A stretch of DNA of 64,000 nt from Ricinus communis (lineage: Eukaryota; Streptophyta; Magnoliopsida; Malpighiales; Euphorbiaceae): contig NC_063256.1 of NCBI RefSeq assembly GCF_019578655.1, positions 18,520,531-18,584,530 on the forward strand. Reading direction: 5' to 3'. Below are positions 44,594 through 56,989 of the stretch, in pieces (positions within the stretch are counted from its first letter, which is position 1; each line of letters starts with the position of its first letter). A model generated the notes under the pieces. That model saw nothing but the letters and a program-made list of their open reading frames with translations. It did not search any database and had not been told where the DNA came from. Both the position numbers and the translations under genes were made by a program.

Positions 44594-46144
44594 GTAATAC
44601 GAGTGACCGCGATCAATCGCGTAGAAAGCAACCGAAATGTGTCGCTACTAGTAAGCGCTCGCGTGGTGAAAGAACATCTTCCTCCACTTCACCAGCACCA
44701 CAACCAACACCAGCAACTAGTCCGAGCCTGAAGAGCACCAACTGCGAATCCACCTGCACCTGGTCGTCATCCATTATGGACATTCCCTAATGCAGATAAT
44801 GAAAGTCGATTCTAAGTCATGAGATGGAAGCATGTGATGGCGGGTCGTTGCATCAACTTCTTATCCCTAGAAAGAATGGGATCGGCTCAGTATGTGCGCA
44901 CTCTATTCGAAACTCTGCCATATGCGTGATTCTTCGACATAATTGAGCCAACCTACCGTGAGCTTACAATTGAATTCCTCAGCACCTTCTTCCTGCAGCA
45001 ATAGATCACAAACTAGCATCAGCTTGATGCAGTTTACTTCAGACTTGGGGGAAGGGAGTTCTCAATGTCAGTCCCATAACTCGGCATGCACTTGGGATTA
45101 TGGACTAAATAGGAGATCTCAAGGGAGGAGTATTAGGGATGTTTTTACATCAACCCAATATCGTACGACACCATGTGGGACTCATTGGTACTTAGATCGA
45201 AATCGTACTACCCCAGCAGGTCTAAGGCATCTAGCCATTCGGATCATCTCCGCTATCTCCATACCTTATTAGCTTACACGATTACAGGCAGGGGAGATAG
45301 TTTTGGAGCAGTAACACAGACTGATGTCTTCATCCTCTAGGCTATGCAACATCAGAAGAAGCTTGACTTAGGATATTTGTTGGCTCGATAAATCCGTTCA
45401 TTTATAGTAGACGCCCAGAAGAAGATGCATTGTTGTTTTGGCCCGTATGTAACTAGGTTAGCCAAGAGACTAGATGTATTGGATGACTGTCGGTCAGAGC
45501 TTTCACAAATTGGTGACATGGCACCACTAGGGGTCAGACAGATGATCAACATGTAGATGATCACGGCTACTCGACATCCACATGGTACAGAATACAAGCT
45601 TGTGAACACAATAGTCAGGGAGGCTAGAGAGGCAGCGACTAAAGGAGCCCAAGATCCAACAGTTAGGATTCCGGATGTTAGGATTCCTAACCCAACTATA
45701 GTGTTTATGCCTACATCTAGAGCCTCATCCTCTTATTCTGCAGGGACATCGAGTGCTCAGATTAGTGCTTTGGCTGACCGACTAGATCGAGTCTGCGATG
45801 TCTGATGTGACACTATTCGAGTTTCTTGTGATGAAAGGAGTTTGGGGCGTGCTCAAGAGGAGACTAGGGCACAGTTTTGCGATTTGAACAATATGCTTCA
45901 GCAGCTTATGACAGGGTTGGAGAGGCAGGCCACCTAGATAAACTTAATAGTGGAGCAGATTAAAAAGATGATGGACGCTGGAGCACAAAATCAGCGATAC
46001 ATCGATGATATGGAGTTCGATCTGGTAGGATGCTTCACGGACCCTGTGCCACCACCGCCCCCTCCCTCAACGACTTTCCCTACTCCTCATCTTCCAGCAA
46101 ATCCAACCAGTGAGAATACGCCACCAGCAGACTACCAGCAGTAA
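44594..46144 (+). pseudogene. Athila-type ORF downstream of pol (env-position), decayed
   Basis: Plus strand, right after the predicted acceptor. The start is basic and Ser/Pro-rich (KRSRGERTSSSTSPAPQP). Past several stops there are words typical of the Athila ORF family: EPTYRELTIEFLSTF near 44945, LRYLHTLLAYTITGRGDSFG near 45252-45311, DLGYLLAR near 45368, and FGPYVTRLAKRLDVLDD near 45437. The end is Pro-rich (near 46050: PPPPPPSTTFPTP) with a stop at 46142-46144. In Athila elements this ORF lies where retroviruses have env, but its role is not settled and no transmembrane segment can be seen in the broken frames. At least six in-frame stops and several frameshifts; not functional. Confidence 0.75.
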
Positions 46145-47842
46145 AACAAAAAATTATGCTATTTTTCTTTTTTCTTTTTCTTTTTATTTCCTTACTTTAT
46201 TTTATTTTCTTGTCTTTTTGCATGTTTAATTTTATTTTATTTCCTTTCATGTTAATTTATTTTAGTAGAACACTATGCTTTGCCATTTTGAAATGAACAT
46301 TAAGTATGATCTTCAAGGATTATGATGTGCTAGTTATGTGCTATACCCAGTTTTAATTTTCCTAACACTGTGGATAGTGTTATACTCGAGTGTGGGGTGG
46401 GTATCCCTTAATTGTTTAAAAGCAATGATAATGGACCAATCTTAGGATGTTAGGACCTAGGGTTTTCATGACATTCAAGTTTAGTTTATTCTTTCGTAAT
46501 TAATGACTTAATTCACACACTAGTACTTAATTGTCCCTCTTTATCTTTTGTTCTTGAAAGCAATTTCATTGTATTCAATATGTCAATTTGGCCGGGTTAA
46601 ACCGGTGTTACTTGAGTTCCTTGTGAATTCACAACCTTTGACTATGAACTTTGATTATGTCAATCTCGTATTAAATTTATGTTATGATTCAATTGATAAG
46701 TCTGGGAACCAATTGCAAATTTTAGCCACTTCAAACGTGAGTTTTTGAACCAAAAATTGAGCATCCATTGCACATTATGCTCATGAATTTTCTTGTATGA
46801 GTGTGTGCTGTACTTACTTTCGTTTCTAGAACTTGCTCTATAATGCTTGTTGTGGTTGCATGAATTTTTGAATACCATTAGATGATTTGAGCAACTTAGG
46901 ATTTCACCACATATGGCCAAAAGCCTACCCTCTATTTCCATTAGTCAGCCAGTTTGAGCCGTAACCTTTTCTTTATTATTTACACCTAATCACTATGCAT
47001 ACACCATTCTTAACATCTGTCTTTCCTTTCACCCTGTATACTAAGTAATTATGTGTTATGTTTCTTCATTTATGGGATCATAGTGCCTAACATTATTTTT
47101 AATTCTCTTAATCTTTTCAGTCATTCTTTGATGCTCCTTTCAATCCAAATTGGATATTTATTCTTATTGTTTATGTCACTAACCACAGCAGCCCCTATAT
47201 AAGCTATTGTAATATAAATACATAGTATATATATAAAAAAATAAATATATAGAGAAAAAGAAAAAAAAATACTTAGTTCTTAGCTTTTAGCTATTCTGAA
47301 TTTAACTCTTATAAGCATCCTTTGCTTCAAATAAGGCTTAGTTAATACTTTTATTGTTTAGCACTCAGTTCTTGAAGCATTCAGTTCAATTAAGTGCATA
47401 ATTTTTCAGTGTACTTTACACTTCTATCCAAATATTCGTACCTTTACCTCAGCCTTATTACAACCCTTGAAAAGACCTTTTGATTTTAGTATTCAATTAT
47501 TCGCGGTAGCGAAGATGAGATTTGTAAGCAAGCTTATGGTAAACAGGTTTTGTGCAGCTACATTGAGGGAATTTTCTTATTTACCTGTAAACACTGTGAG
47601 TGATTTGAGAGATTTCTGTGAGGCAATGGTTCTTAGTCTTTAATGCTGATTTGTTATGTAAGTTGTGTTTCGAGATGATGTTATTATAGTTCTTTCTTAA
47701 AGGTGTATAACATGTTAGTTACTTGAGTTTCATTCTTTATATGTTGAGTAAGGTTGAGTTGTGAACTTTAGCATGGATTCTGAGGGGTGATTCTTGCTTG
47801 TGCATGTATTGAGTTATTGATTGCTTGAGGACAAGCAAAAGA
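46145..47842 (+). other. 3' untranslated region of element E
   Basis: No gene. AT-rich with T-runs after the ORF (46150-46260) and an AT-only stretch at about 47216-47265. Plus-strand frame 46548-46748 and its minus-strand partner are not supported by any domain. The region ends in the polypurine tract. Confidence 0.65.
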
Positions 47843-47854
47843 TTAAGTGTGGGG
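47843..47854 (+). promoter_or_regulatory. Polypurine tract of element E
   Basis: TTAAGTGTGGGG directly before the TG of the 3' LTR, preceded by GAGGACAAGCAAAAGA. AAGTGTGGGG before TGA is the usual plus-strand primer site of Athila-type elements. Confidence 0.75.
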
Positions 47855-49359
47855 TGATTTGATAGGCATCATATTATACATATTTACATGCCCAATTGTT
47901 TACATTCTTATGTATAATTATCTCATTTTATGCTAGAATCACCTGTCTTTTGGTTCCTTTCACGTTTCAAGTCATTATCGAAGGACATTATCAATAATCG
48001 AGGGAAATACGTGCAATTACGGACCAGAATCCATCAAATTAAGCACGAACTAGCATTCTGAGGTTGAGCACGGCCTAGACTCCGACCGTGCTGAATTGTC
48101 AAGTAGTTGCCCTCCAAGAGTGCCATTTTGGCACGATTTCTGTAGCCACCACGGCCTCGACCATGGCCCATGGTGGCTCAGCACCGGCTAGGGAACGGCC
48201 TTGAAGAGGTCAACAGACGCTGAATGCGTAGGTCCAGCACGGCCTGGACTCCGCCCGTGCTGATCAGCACAGGCTTGACAACGGCCGTGCTGAAGGGACT
48301 ATATAGGAAAAAATGATTTGGTGAATTAGGGTTCGATTTTTTTGACTTGATTTCCATTATACAAGCTTAAACCATTTGGTTCCAGACCTCAATTCTCGAC
48401 CTTGGAAGATCATTTCATCAATTGAAGGAAGGATTACACTTGTTTTAACATCAAATTGAAGATCAAGACAAGATTTGGGAGCATTCAAGAGGCAAATTAG
48501 GGTTTGCTATTCTGAATTGGAGATTTAGGGTTTCTCATCCAACAATAAGAAGAAGGGTGTACATGCCTTTAATTTACTTTTCTGAATCTATACTTTATTT
48601 TGTGATGCTTATTAGTATGATTAGCTAAATTGTCAAACCCAATTAGGGTTCCTATGTTGTTGGATTGATTTTAATGTTATGAGATTTTGATTGTCAATTC
48701 TTGATTCTTCTTGCTTTCATTATTAATGAGAAGTCACTTTATTCATGAGATGTTGTGAATTGTGGTATTTAGATTGCTTTATGTAATTGAGAAATTCATC
48801 ATAGCAATCGAAAATTTGAATAGCAAGAACTGATTAATAATCACTTAGAGATAAGGGTAATTGACTAGCCGGATTAAGAATTAACAAAGCTTAATAGAGG
48901 CGGGTTAAACCTTAATGCTAATCAAATAATCGATCGCTAGGAAGAGATTCCAACTTTAGGTTATTAGGTTTAGGAATTCGGTTATCTCGAGAGGGAGACC
49001 GAATTCAGTTAAGACTTCGTCCACGGGTAATTGCAATTGATAATCAATTTAATCGCTATCTTCACTAAAATCCAATTAACTTGGGTCCCCTAGGGTTTGC
49101 TTTTTCCTTCGAGAGTTTTCCTAAATCCTTTCATATTATTTGACATTTAATTAATTGTTTGTTCATATTTAATCATAGCTTCATATTTAGGTCCCCTAGG
49201 GTTTGCTTCATTGATTTGTTTAGGTTAGATAACATAAGACGCTACAGTAGGTCTAGGATAACCCATTCCCGAGAATACGACCTTAATACTTACCATTTGT
49301 GCTAGTCTGCATCGATAGAATCAATGCCTTAGATTGTAGCTACATAAAAAGCAATATCA
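47855..49359 (+). mobile_element. 3' LTR of Athila-type element E (1,505 bp)
   Basis: Starts TGATTTGATAGGC after the polypurine tract and ends AAAGCAATATCA, where array sequence GCTGGGCGTAAGG resumes. Inside: CACGG cluster at 48055-48295, a TATA-like ACTATATAGG at 48298, a leader with AATTAGGGTTCG, then a long U5 with TAGCCGGATTAAG, CGAGAGGGAG and two copies of GGTCCCCTAGGGTTTGCTT (49083 and 49190 regions). The order matches the solo LTR at 14324-15758. The missing 5' LTR prevents an age estimate. Confidence 0.85.
48055..48295 (+). repeat. CACGG/CCGTG inverted-repeat cluster in the 3' LTR of element E
   Basis: Recurring GCACGGCC and GGCCGTGCTG words on both strands, immediately before the TATA-like site at 48298. 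Same block type as at 15318-15595 and 43630-44036. Confidence 0.65.
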
Positions 49360-52300
49360 GCTGGGCGTAAGGACCAAATCGAATTGATTTAGACACTAGG
49401 GTAGACAAAGAACACAAAAGAAAGGAAGAACGCGAGCAATAAGTCTATGTTTGCCAGGGCGACTCTTGATTAGCTATCAAAGTTCTTGAAAGAACCCATA
49501 ACTTGATTTTTCACAAGATAGAAGATTGAAATAGTATGCTCATTAGCCTCAAGTATTGTGTTGCATGCGGTTTTTATGGTGCGAAATCCCTCATTCCATA
49601 AGAAAAAGAAACTAGAAATTATATATGAATTAATAAATAAAGAAAGATGAATAAACAAAAGTCAAATCAAGAACGAGAGAGGAGTTGACTGGTCAACCGT
49701 ACTCCTAGATTCTATGAGGCAGCTTAACGAAAATAAGGAGAAATTTGTGTGGGCCTACCTAGTAACACTCCGGCCCAAATTACTTGATTGCATGCGTCCT
49801 AGATATCAAAACGGTGGCGATCCTGCTTTTATTATGCTTGGATTAATCGAAAATAACATGATTTCTCCCTTTCACGCGTGGATTTACATCTTGTCCCGCT
49901 TCATGATCAAGCGAAGCATCGAGGCCATCGGCCAAGCTTGTCAACTACCTTCTCATGATTCTTTATGCTAATTCTTATGCCATCAGCAGTCCTCGTGTGG
50001 GGAGGGATAACGAATGATGGAGATTTCAATGGTCAAAGTCTTGAATTTGGGTGTGCCTCGATTCTCATCGTTCTCCCCTTCCTCCAAAAGATTCGACCGA
50101 GATCATTCGAGAATGATATCAATGCTCGATCAACTGATTTTATTTCATTCCAGAATGATATCAATACTAGATCAACTAATGTAATTTCCTTGCATTTGTC
50201 CAAGCAATGGATTTGTGCCTCTGCTTGCCGTTTACACGCGCTTTCACTCGACACTCGTGCATATGCTCCCCAAATAGAACCAGACCACCATACTAAACAA
50301 AGATTAGAAAGAGAGGCATAAAAGAATGGAAAGGAATCACAAGTTCTTTGTTCTTCTCAGTAAGGCTAGATGTAAGGGTCAAATCGAATTGATTTAGACA
50401 CTAGGGTAGATAAAGAACACGCAAAAGAAAGGAAGGATGCGAGCAATAAGTCTATTTTTTCCAAGGGTGAATCCTGATTAGCTTGCAAAGTTCTTGAAAG
50501 AACCCATAACTTGATTTCCCACAAGGTAGAAAACTGAAATAGTACGCTCATAAGCCTCCAGTATTCGGTTGCATACAGTTTTTATGGTGGGAAATCCTTC
50601 ATTCCATAAGGAAAGGAAACTAGAAGCTAAATACGAGTTAATAAATAAAGAAGAATGAATAAAATAAAGTCAAATCATGAATTAGGGAGGAGTTGACTAG
50701 TCAACCGTAGTCTTAGATTTTATGAGCCAACTTAACGAAAACAAGGAGAAATTAGTATGGGCCTAGCTAATAACACTCCAATCCAAATTACTTTATTGTA
50801 TGCATCCTAGACATCAAAACGGCTGCATTCCAAATTGTATTATGCTCGGATTAATAAAAAACGACTTGATTTCTCCCTTTCGCGCGTGGATTTATGTTTC
50901 GTCCCGCTTGATGATCAAGCAAAGCATAAACGCCACCAGACAAGCTTGTCAACTGCCTTCTCATGATTCCTTACGCTAATTCTTGTGCCATTAGAGTTCT
51001 CGTGCCGAGAGGAACAAGGAATGATGGAGATCCCAATGGTCTAAGCCCTAAATTTGGGCGTGCCTCGATTCTCTTCATTCACTCCTTCCTCCAAAAGATT
51101 CGATCGAGATCATTCGAGAATGATATCAATGCTCGATTAACTGATTTCATTTCATTCGAGAATAATATCAATACTCGATCAACTAATTTTTCCAAGAAAT
51201 GGATCTATGCCTATGCTTGCCGCTTACACGTGCTTTCACTCGACACTCATGCTTATACTCCCCAAATAGAACCAAACTATCATACTAAATAAAGATTAGA
51301 AAGAGAGGCATAAAAGAAGCAAACAAAATCAAAGCATAGTTGTGATAGTGGGTCCAATAAGGAAAGAAATCGCAAGTTCTTTATTCTTCTCCGTACGGCT
51401 GGGCGTAAGGATTAAATCGAATTGATTTAGACACTAGGGTAGACAAAGACCACACAAAAGAAAGGAAGGACTATGAGCGATAAGTTTTTTTTTTCCAAGG
51501 GCGAGTCATGATTAGCTCGCGAAGTTCTTGAAAGAACCCATAACTTGATATCCCACAAGGTAGAACACTGAAATAGTATGCTCATTGGCCTCAAGTATTC
51601 GGTTGTATGCGGTTTTTTATAGTGCAAAATCCCTCATTCCATAAGAAAAAGAAACTAGAAGCTAAATACAAATTAATAAATAAAGAAATATGAACAAACT
51701 AAAGTCAAATCAAGTACTAGAGAGTAGTTAACTGGTCAATCGTAGTCCTAAATTTTATGAGCCAGCTTAACGAAAACAAGGAGAAATTCGTGTGGGTCTA
51801 CCTAATAACACTCCAACCCAAATTACTTCATTGTATGCGTCCCAGACATTAAAACGGTCGCATTCCTGCTTGTATTATGCTTGGATTAATTGAAAACAAT
51901 ATGATTTCTCCCTTTCACGCATGGATTTACGTCTTGTCCCGCTTGATGATCAAACAAAGTATCAATGCCACCGGCCAAGCTTGTCAACTGCCTTCTCATG
52001 ATTCTTTATGCTAATCCTTGAACCATCAACAGTCCTCATATGGAGAGGAACAAGGAATGATGGATATCCCAATAGTCCAAGTCCTGAATTTGGGTGTGCC
52101 TCAATTCTTGTTGTTCACTCCTTCCTCCAAAAGATTCGACCTAGATCATTCGAGAATGATATCAATGCTCGATCAATTGATTTCATTTCATTCGAGAATG
52201 ATACGAATACTCGATCAACTAATTTAATTTCCTCACATTTGTCCAAGGAATGGATCTGTGCCTATGCTTGCCACTTACACGCTCTTTCACTCGACACTCA

Positions 52301-54230
52301 TGCTTGTGATCTCCCAATAGAACCCAACCATCATACTAAACAATGATTAGAAAGAGAGGCACAAAAGAAAGGAAGAAAATTGCAAGTTCTTTGTTCTTCT
52401 CGGTACGGTTGGACGTAAGGATCAAATCGAATTGATTTAAACACTAGCGTAGACAAAGAACATAAAAAAGAAAGGTCGTGAGCGATAAGTCTATGTTCGC
52501 GACGGGGACACATGATTAGCTCGCAAAGTTCTTCAAAGAACCCATAACTTGATTTCCCATAAGGTAGAAAACTGAAATAGTATGCTCATTAGCCTCAAGT
52601 ACACGGTTGCATGTGGATTTTATGGTGCGAAATCCCTCATTCCATTAGAAAAAGAAACTAGAAGCTAAATATGATTTAATAAATAAAGAAAGATGAATAA
52701 ACTAAAGTCAAATCAAGAACCTAAGAGGAGTTGACTGGTCAACCGCAGTCCTAGATTCTATAAGCCAGCTTAACAAAAACAAGGAGAAATTTGTGTGGGT
52801 CTATCTAATAACACTATGTTCCAAATTACTTCATCTTATGTGTCTTAGACATCAAAACGATCGCGTTCCTGCTTGTATTAATCGAAAACAATATAATTTC
52901 TCCCTTTCGCACGTGGATTTACATCTCGTCCCGTTTGATGATCAAGCAAAGCATCAATGCCACCGGCCAAGCTTGTGAATTGCCTTCTCATGATTCGTTA
53001 CGCTAATCCTTATACCATCAAGAGTCCTCGTGCTGATAGAAACAAGGAATGATGGAGATTCCAATGGTCCAAGTCCTAAATTTGGGCGTGCCTCGATTCT
53101 CGTTGTTCCCTCCTTCCTCCAAAAGATTCGACCGAGTTCATTCAAGAATGATATCAATACTCGATCAACTAATTTCATTTCATTCGAGAATGATATCAAT
53201 ACTCGATCAACTAATTTAATTTCCTTTCATTTGTCCGAGCAATGGATCTGTGCCTCTGCTTGCCGCTTCTATGCACTTTCACTTCACATTCATGCTTATG
53301 CTCCCCAAATAGAACCAAACCATCATACAGAACAAAGATTGGAAAGAGCGGCACAAAAGAAACGAACAAAATTAGAACATAGGTACGATTTTGGGTCCAT
53401 TAATCAAAGAAATCACAAGTTATTTATTCTTCTCCATACGACCAGGCGTAAGGATCAAATCCATTTGATTTAGACACTAGGATCGACAGAGAACACAAAA
53501 GAAAGGAACGACGCAAGCGATAGGTCTATGTTTTTTATTTCCCATAAGGTAGAAAATTGAAATAGTATGCTCATTAGCCTCAAATATTCAGTTGCATGCG
53601 GTTTTTATGGTGCGAAATCCCTCATTCCATAAAAGAAAGAAACTAGAAGCTAAATGCGAATTAATAAATAAAGAAAGATGAATAAACTAAAGTCAAATCA
53701 AGAAAGAGAGAGGAGTTGACTAGTCAACCATAGTCCTAGATTTATGAGCCAGCTTAACGAGAACAAGGAGAAATTCGTGTAGGCCTACCTAATAATACTC
53801 CGACACAAATTACTTCATTGTATGCGTCCTAGACATCAAAACGGTCGCGTTCCTGCTATTATTACGCTTGGATTAATCGAAAACAACATGATTTCCCCCT
53901 TTTGTGCATGGATTTACGTCTCACCCCGCTTGATGATCAAGCAACGCATCAATGCCACCGTCCAAGCTTGTCAACTGCCTTCTCATGATTCCTTATGCTG
54001 ATCCTTGTGCCATAAGGAGTCCTCATGCTGAGAGAAATAAGGAATGATGGAGATCCTAATGCTCCATGTCCTAAATTTGGGTGCACCTTGTTTCTCGTCG
54101 TTCACTCCTTCCTCCAACAGACTCGACCGAGATCATTTAAGAATGATATCAATGCTCGATCAACTGATTTCATTTCATTCGAGAATGATATCAATGCTCG
54201 ATCGAATGACTTCATTTCATTCTGGAATGA
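49360..54230 (+). repeat. ~1.0-kb tandem array, second direct block
   Basis: About five units; the TTGCATGCGGTTTTTATGG-type marker is near 49562, 50570, 51605, 52610 and 53593 (spacings 983-1035 bp). It resumes mid-unit at GCTGGGCG after element E. The long variant with the ~46-bp segment is found near 51318 and 53355; the GCGAGGGCGACTCGTG segment is missing near 53530. Conserved frames recur (for example 85 codons at 49714-49971, nearly the same as at 29650-29907 and 62314-62571), but contain no known domain. Confidence 0.9.
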
Positions 54231-56984
54231 TATCAATAAGAAAATAACCTTGTAAAAGTAGTGTAATTGCGAGTCTGAGAAAACAGCCTTGTAGAAGGGG
54301 TAAATTTTTTAATATGAGAAAACCCCGCAATATGGGGATATTTATCAATCGGAGAAATAACCCCGTAATTTTGGTAAATTTTTTTGCATGGGAAAACAAC
54401 CCTTTAAATGAGTTAATTTTATAATATGAGAAGACAACCCTATAAAAGGTGTATATTTGTTTGTCTATATAAGAAAATAACCCCGTAAAACGTGTATATT
54501 TATGATTTTGATAAAACAACCCCATAATAGTGCTAATAATTTAATATGAGAAAACGTCCCTGTAAAAGTGGTATATTTATCAATATAAGAAAATAACCCT
54601 GTAATATGTGTATATTTATGAATCTGAGAAAACAACCCCATAAAAGTAGTGTAATTGCGAGTATGAGAAAACGGCCTCATAGAAGGGGTAAATTTCTTAA
54701 TATGAGAAAACAACCCCGTAGTACGGGAATATTTATCAATTGACAAAAATAACCCTATAATTTTGGTATATTTGTGAGTATAGGTGAACAACCCCATAAA
54801 AGGGGTATATTTGTTGATATTGGAAAATAACCCTATAAAACGTGTAAATTTATGAATTTGATAAAACAACCCTATAATAGTGTTAAAATTTATTATGCAA
54901 AAATAACCTCGTAAAAGTTTTATATTTATCAATATAAGAAAATAATCCCATAAAACGAGTATATTTATGAATCTCAGAAAACAACCCTGTAAAAGTAGTG
55001 TAATTGCGAGTCTCAGAAAATAGCCTCGCAGAAGGGGTAAATTTTTTAATATGAGAAAAAAACCCCATATTATCAACCGGAGAAAATAACCTCGTAATTT
55101 TGGTATATTTTTTAGTACGGGAAAACAACCCTTTAAATGGGTTAATTTTAGAGTATGAGAAAACAACCTTATTAAAGCAGTATATTTATCGATATAAGAA
55201 AAAAACCCCGTAAACTGTGTAAATTTATGAATTTGACAAAAAAATTCCATAATGGTGATAATAATTTAATATGAGAAAATGACCCTGCAAAAGTGGTATA
55301 ATTATCAAGATAAAAAAATAAGCACGTAGAACGTGTATATTTATGAATCTCAGAAAACGACCCCGTAAAAGTAGTGTAACTGCGAGTCTAGGAAAACAGC
55401 CTTGTAGAAGGGGTAAATTTTTTAATATGAGAAAACAATCCCGTAATACGGGGATATTTATCAATCGGAGAAAATAAACCCGTAATACGGGGATATGTAT
55501 CAATCGGAGAAAATAACCCCATAATTTTGGTAAATTTGTGAGTGTGGGAGAATAACCCCTTAAATGGTTTAATTTTAGACTTTGACAAAACAACCCCATA
55601 ATAGTGCTAATAATTTAATATGAAAAACCGACCCCGTAAAAGTAGTATATTTATTAATATAAGAAAATAACCTAATAAAATAGTGTAATTGCGAACCTGA
55701 GAAAACAACCTCGTAGAAGGGGTAAATTTTTTAATATGAGAAAACAACCTCGCAATATGGGGATATTTATCAATCGGAGAAAATAACCCCATAATTTTGG
55801 TATATTTTTTAGTGTGGGAAAACAACCCCTTAAATGAGTTAATTTTATAATATGAGAAAACAACCACGTAAAAGGTGTATATTTGTCGATATAAGAAAAT
55901 AACCTCGTAAAACGTGTATATTTATGAATTTAACAAAACAAGCCCATAATAGTGATAATAATTTCATATGAGAAAACAAACTCGTAAAAGTGGTATATTT
56001 ATCAATATAAGAAAATAACTTCTTAAAACGTGAATATTTATGAATCTGAGTATACAACCCCGTAAATGTAGTGTAACTATGAGTCTGAGAAAACAACCTC
56101 GTAGAAGGGGTAAATTTTTTAATATGACAAAACAACCCTGTGATACGAGGATATTTATCAATTGGAGAAAATAAACCTGTAATACGGGGATATATATCAA
56201 ACGGAGAAAATAACCACGTAATTTTGGTATATGTGTGAGTATGGGAGAATAACCCCTTAAATGGTTTAATTTTAGATTCTGACAAAACTAGTGCTAATAA
56301 TTTAATATGAGAAAACGACCCTGTAAAAAGTGGTATATTTATCAATATAAGAAAATAACCTCATAAAAGTAGTGTAATTGCAAGCGTGACAAAACAGCCT
56401 CGTAGAAGGGGTAAATCTTTTATTATGAGAGAACAACCTCGCAATATGGGGATATTTATCAATCGGAGAAAATAACCCCGTAATTCTGGTATATTTTTTA
56501 GTGTGGGAAAACAACCCCTTAAATGAGTTAATTTTATAATATGAGAAAACAACCTTGTAAAAGGTGTATATTTATCGATATAAGAAAATAACCTCGTAAA
56601 ACGTGTATATTTATGAATTTTAAAAAACAACCCTATAATAATGCTAATAATTTAATATGAGAAAACGAACCCGTAAAAGTTGTATATTTATCAATATAAG
56701 AAAGTAACCCCGTAAAATGTGTATATTTATAAATCTGCGTAAACAAACCTGTAAAAGTAGTGTAACTGCGAGTCTGAGAAAACAGCCTCGTAAAAAGGGT
56801 AAATTTTTTAATATGAGAAAACAACCCCGTAATTTTGGTACATTTGTGAGTATGAGAAAGCAACCCTTTAAATGGGTTAATTTTATAATATGAAAAAAAC
56901 AATGTCGTAAAAAGGTATATTTGTCGATATAAGAAAATAACTCTAAAACGTGTAAATTTATGAATTTGACAAAACAACCCCATA
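54231..56984 (-). repeat. 39-bp minisatellite in ~385-bp higher-order repeats, left part
   Basis: Basic unit about 39 bp, of the form TATTTATNAATATGAGAAAACAACCCCGTAAAAG (split: TATTTATNAATATGAG, AAAACAACCCCGTAAAAG). Ten different units make one higher-order period, marked by GTGTAATTGCGAGTCTGAG near 54265, 54649, 55000, 55375, 55685, 56070, 56365 and 56760; spacings are about 384, 351, 375, 310, 385, 295 and 395 bp, so some periods lack two units. Because 39 is a multiple of three, all units share a register: the minus strand stays open for up to 261 codons (55250-54465) as 13-residue repeats of type GLFSHIDKYTTFT. Two minus frames are open over the same stretches, which argues for base composition rather than a gene. 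Confidence 0.9.
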
Positions 56985-56989
56985 ATAGT
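56985..56989. repeat. Target-site duplication, left (ATAGT)
   Basis: ATAGT precedes the TG of the 2.3-kb LTR; ATAGT follows its end at 59294-59298. The uninterrupted minisatellite has CATAATAGTGCTAATAATT here, so a single ATAGT was duplicated. Confidence 0.9.

Noticed and set aside
46548..46941. Small opposing frames in the 3' untranslated region of element E as genes
   Set aside because: Short, without domains, in a region where Athila-type elements are noncoding.
49714..49971. An 85-codon frame conserved in several ~1.0-kb units (also near 29650, 62314 and 63312) as a small gene
   Set aside because: Frames on the opposite strand are equally conserved, other units have it broken, and no domain, promoter or codon bias is visible. 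Similarity between units explains it.
54465..55250. A 261-codon minus-strand frame of 13-residue repeats as a possible repeat-protein gene
   Set aside because: It follows from a 39-bp repeat with no stop in its register; other minus-strand frames are open over the same bases, there is no start context or flanking gene structure, and periods differ by whole units.
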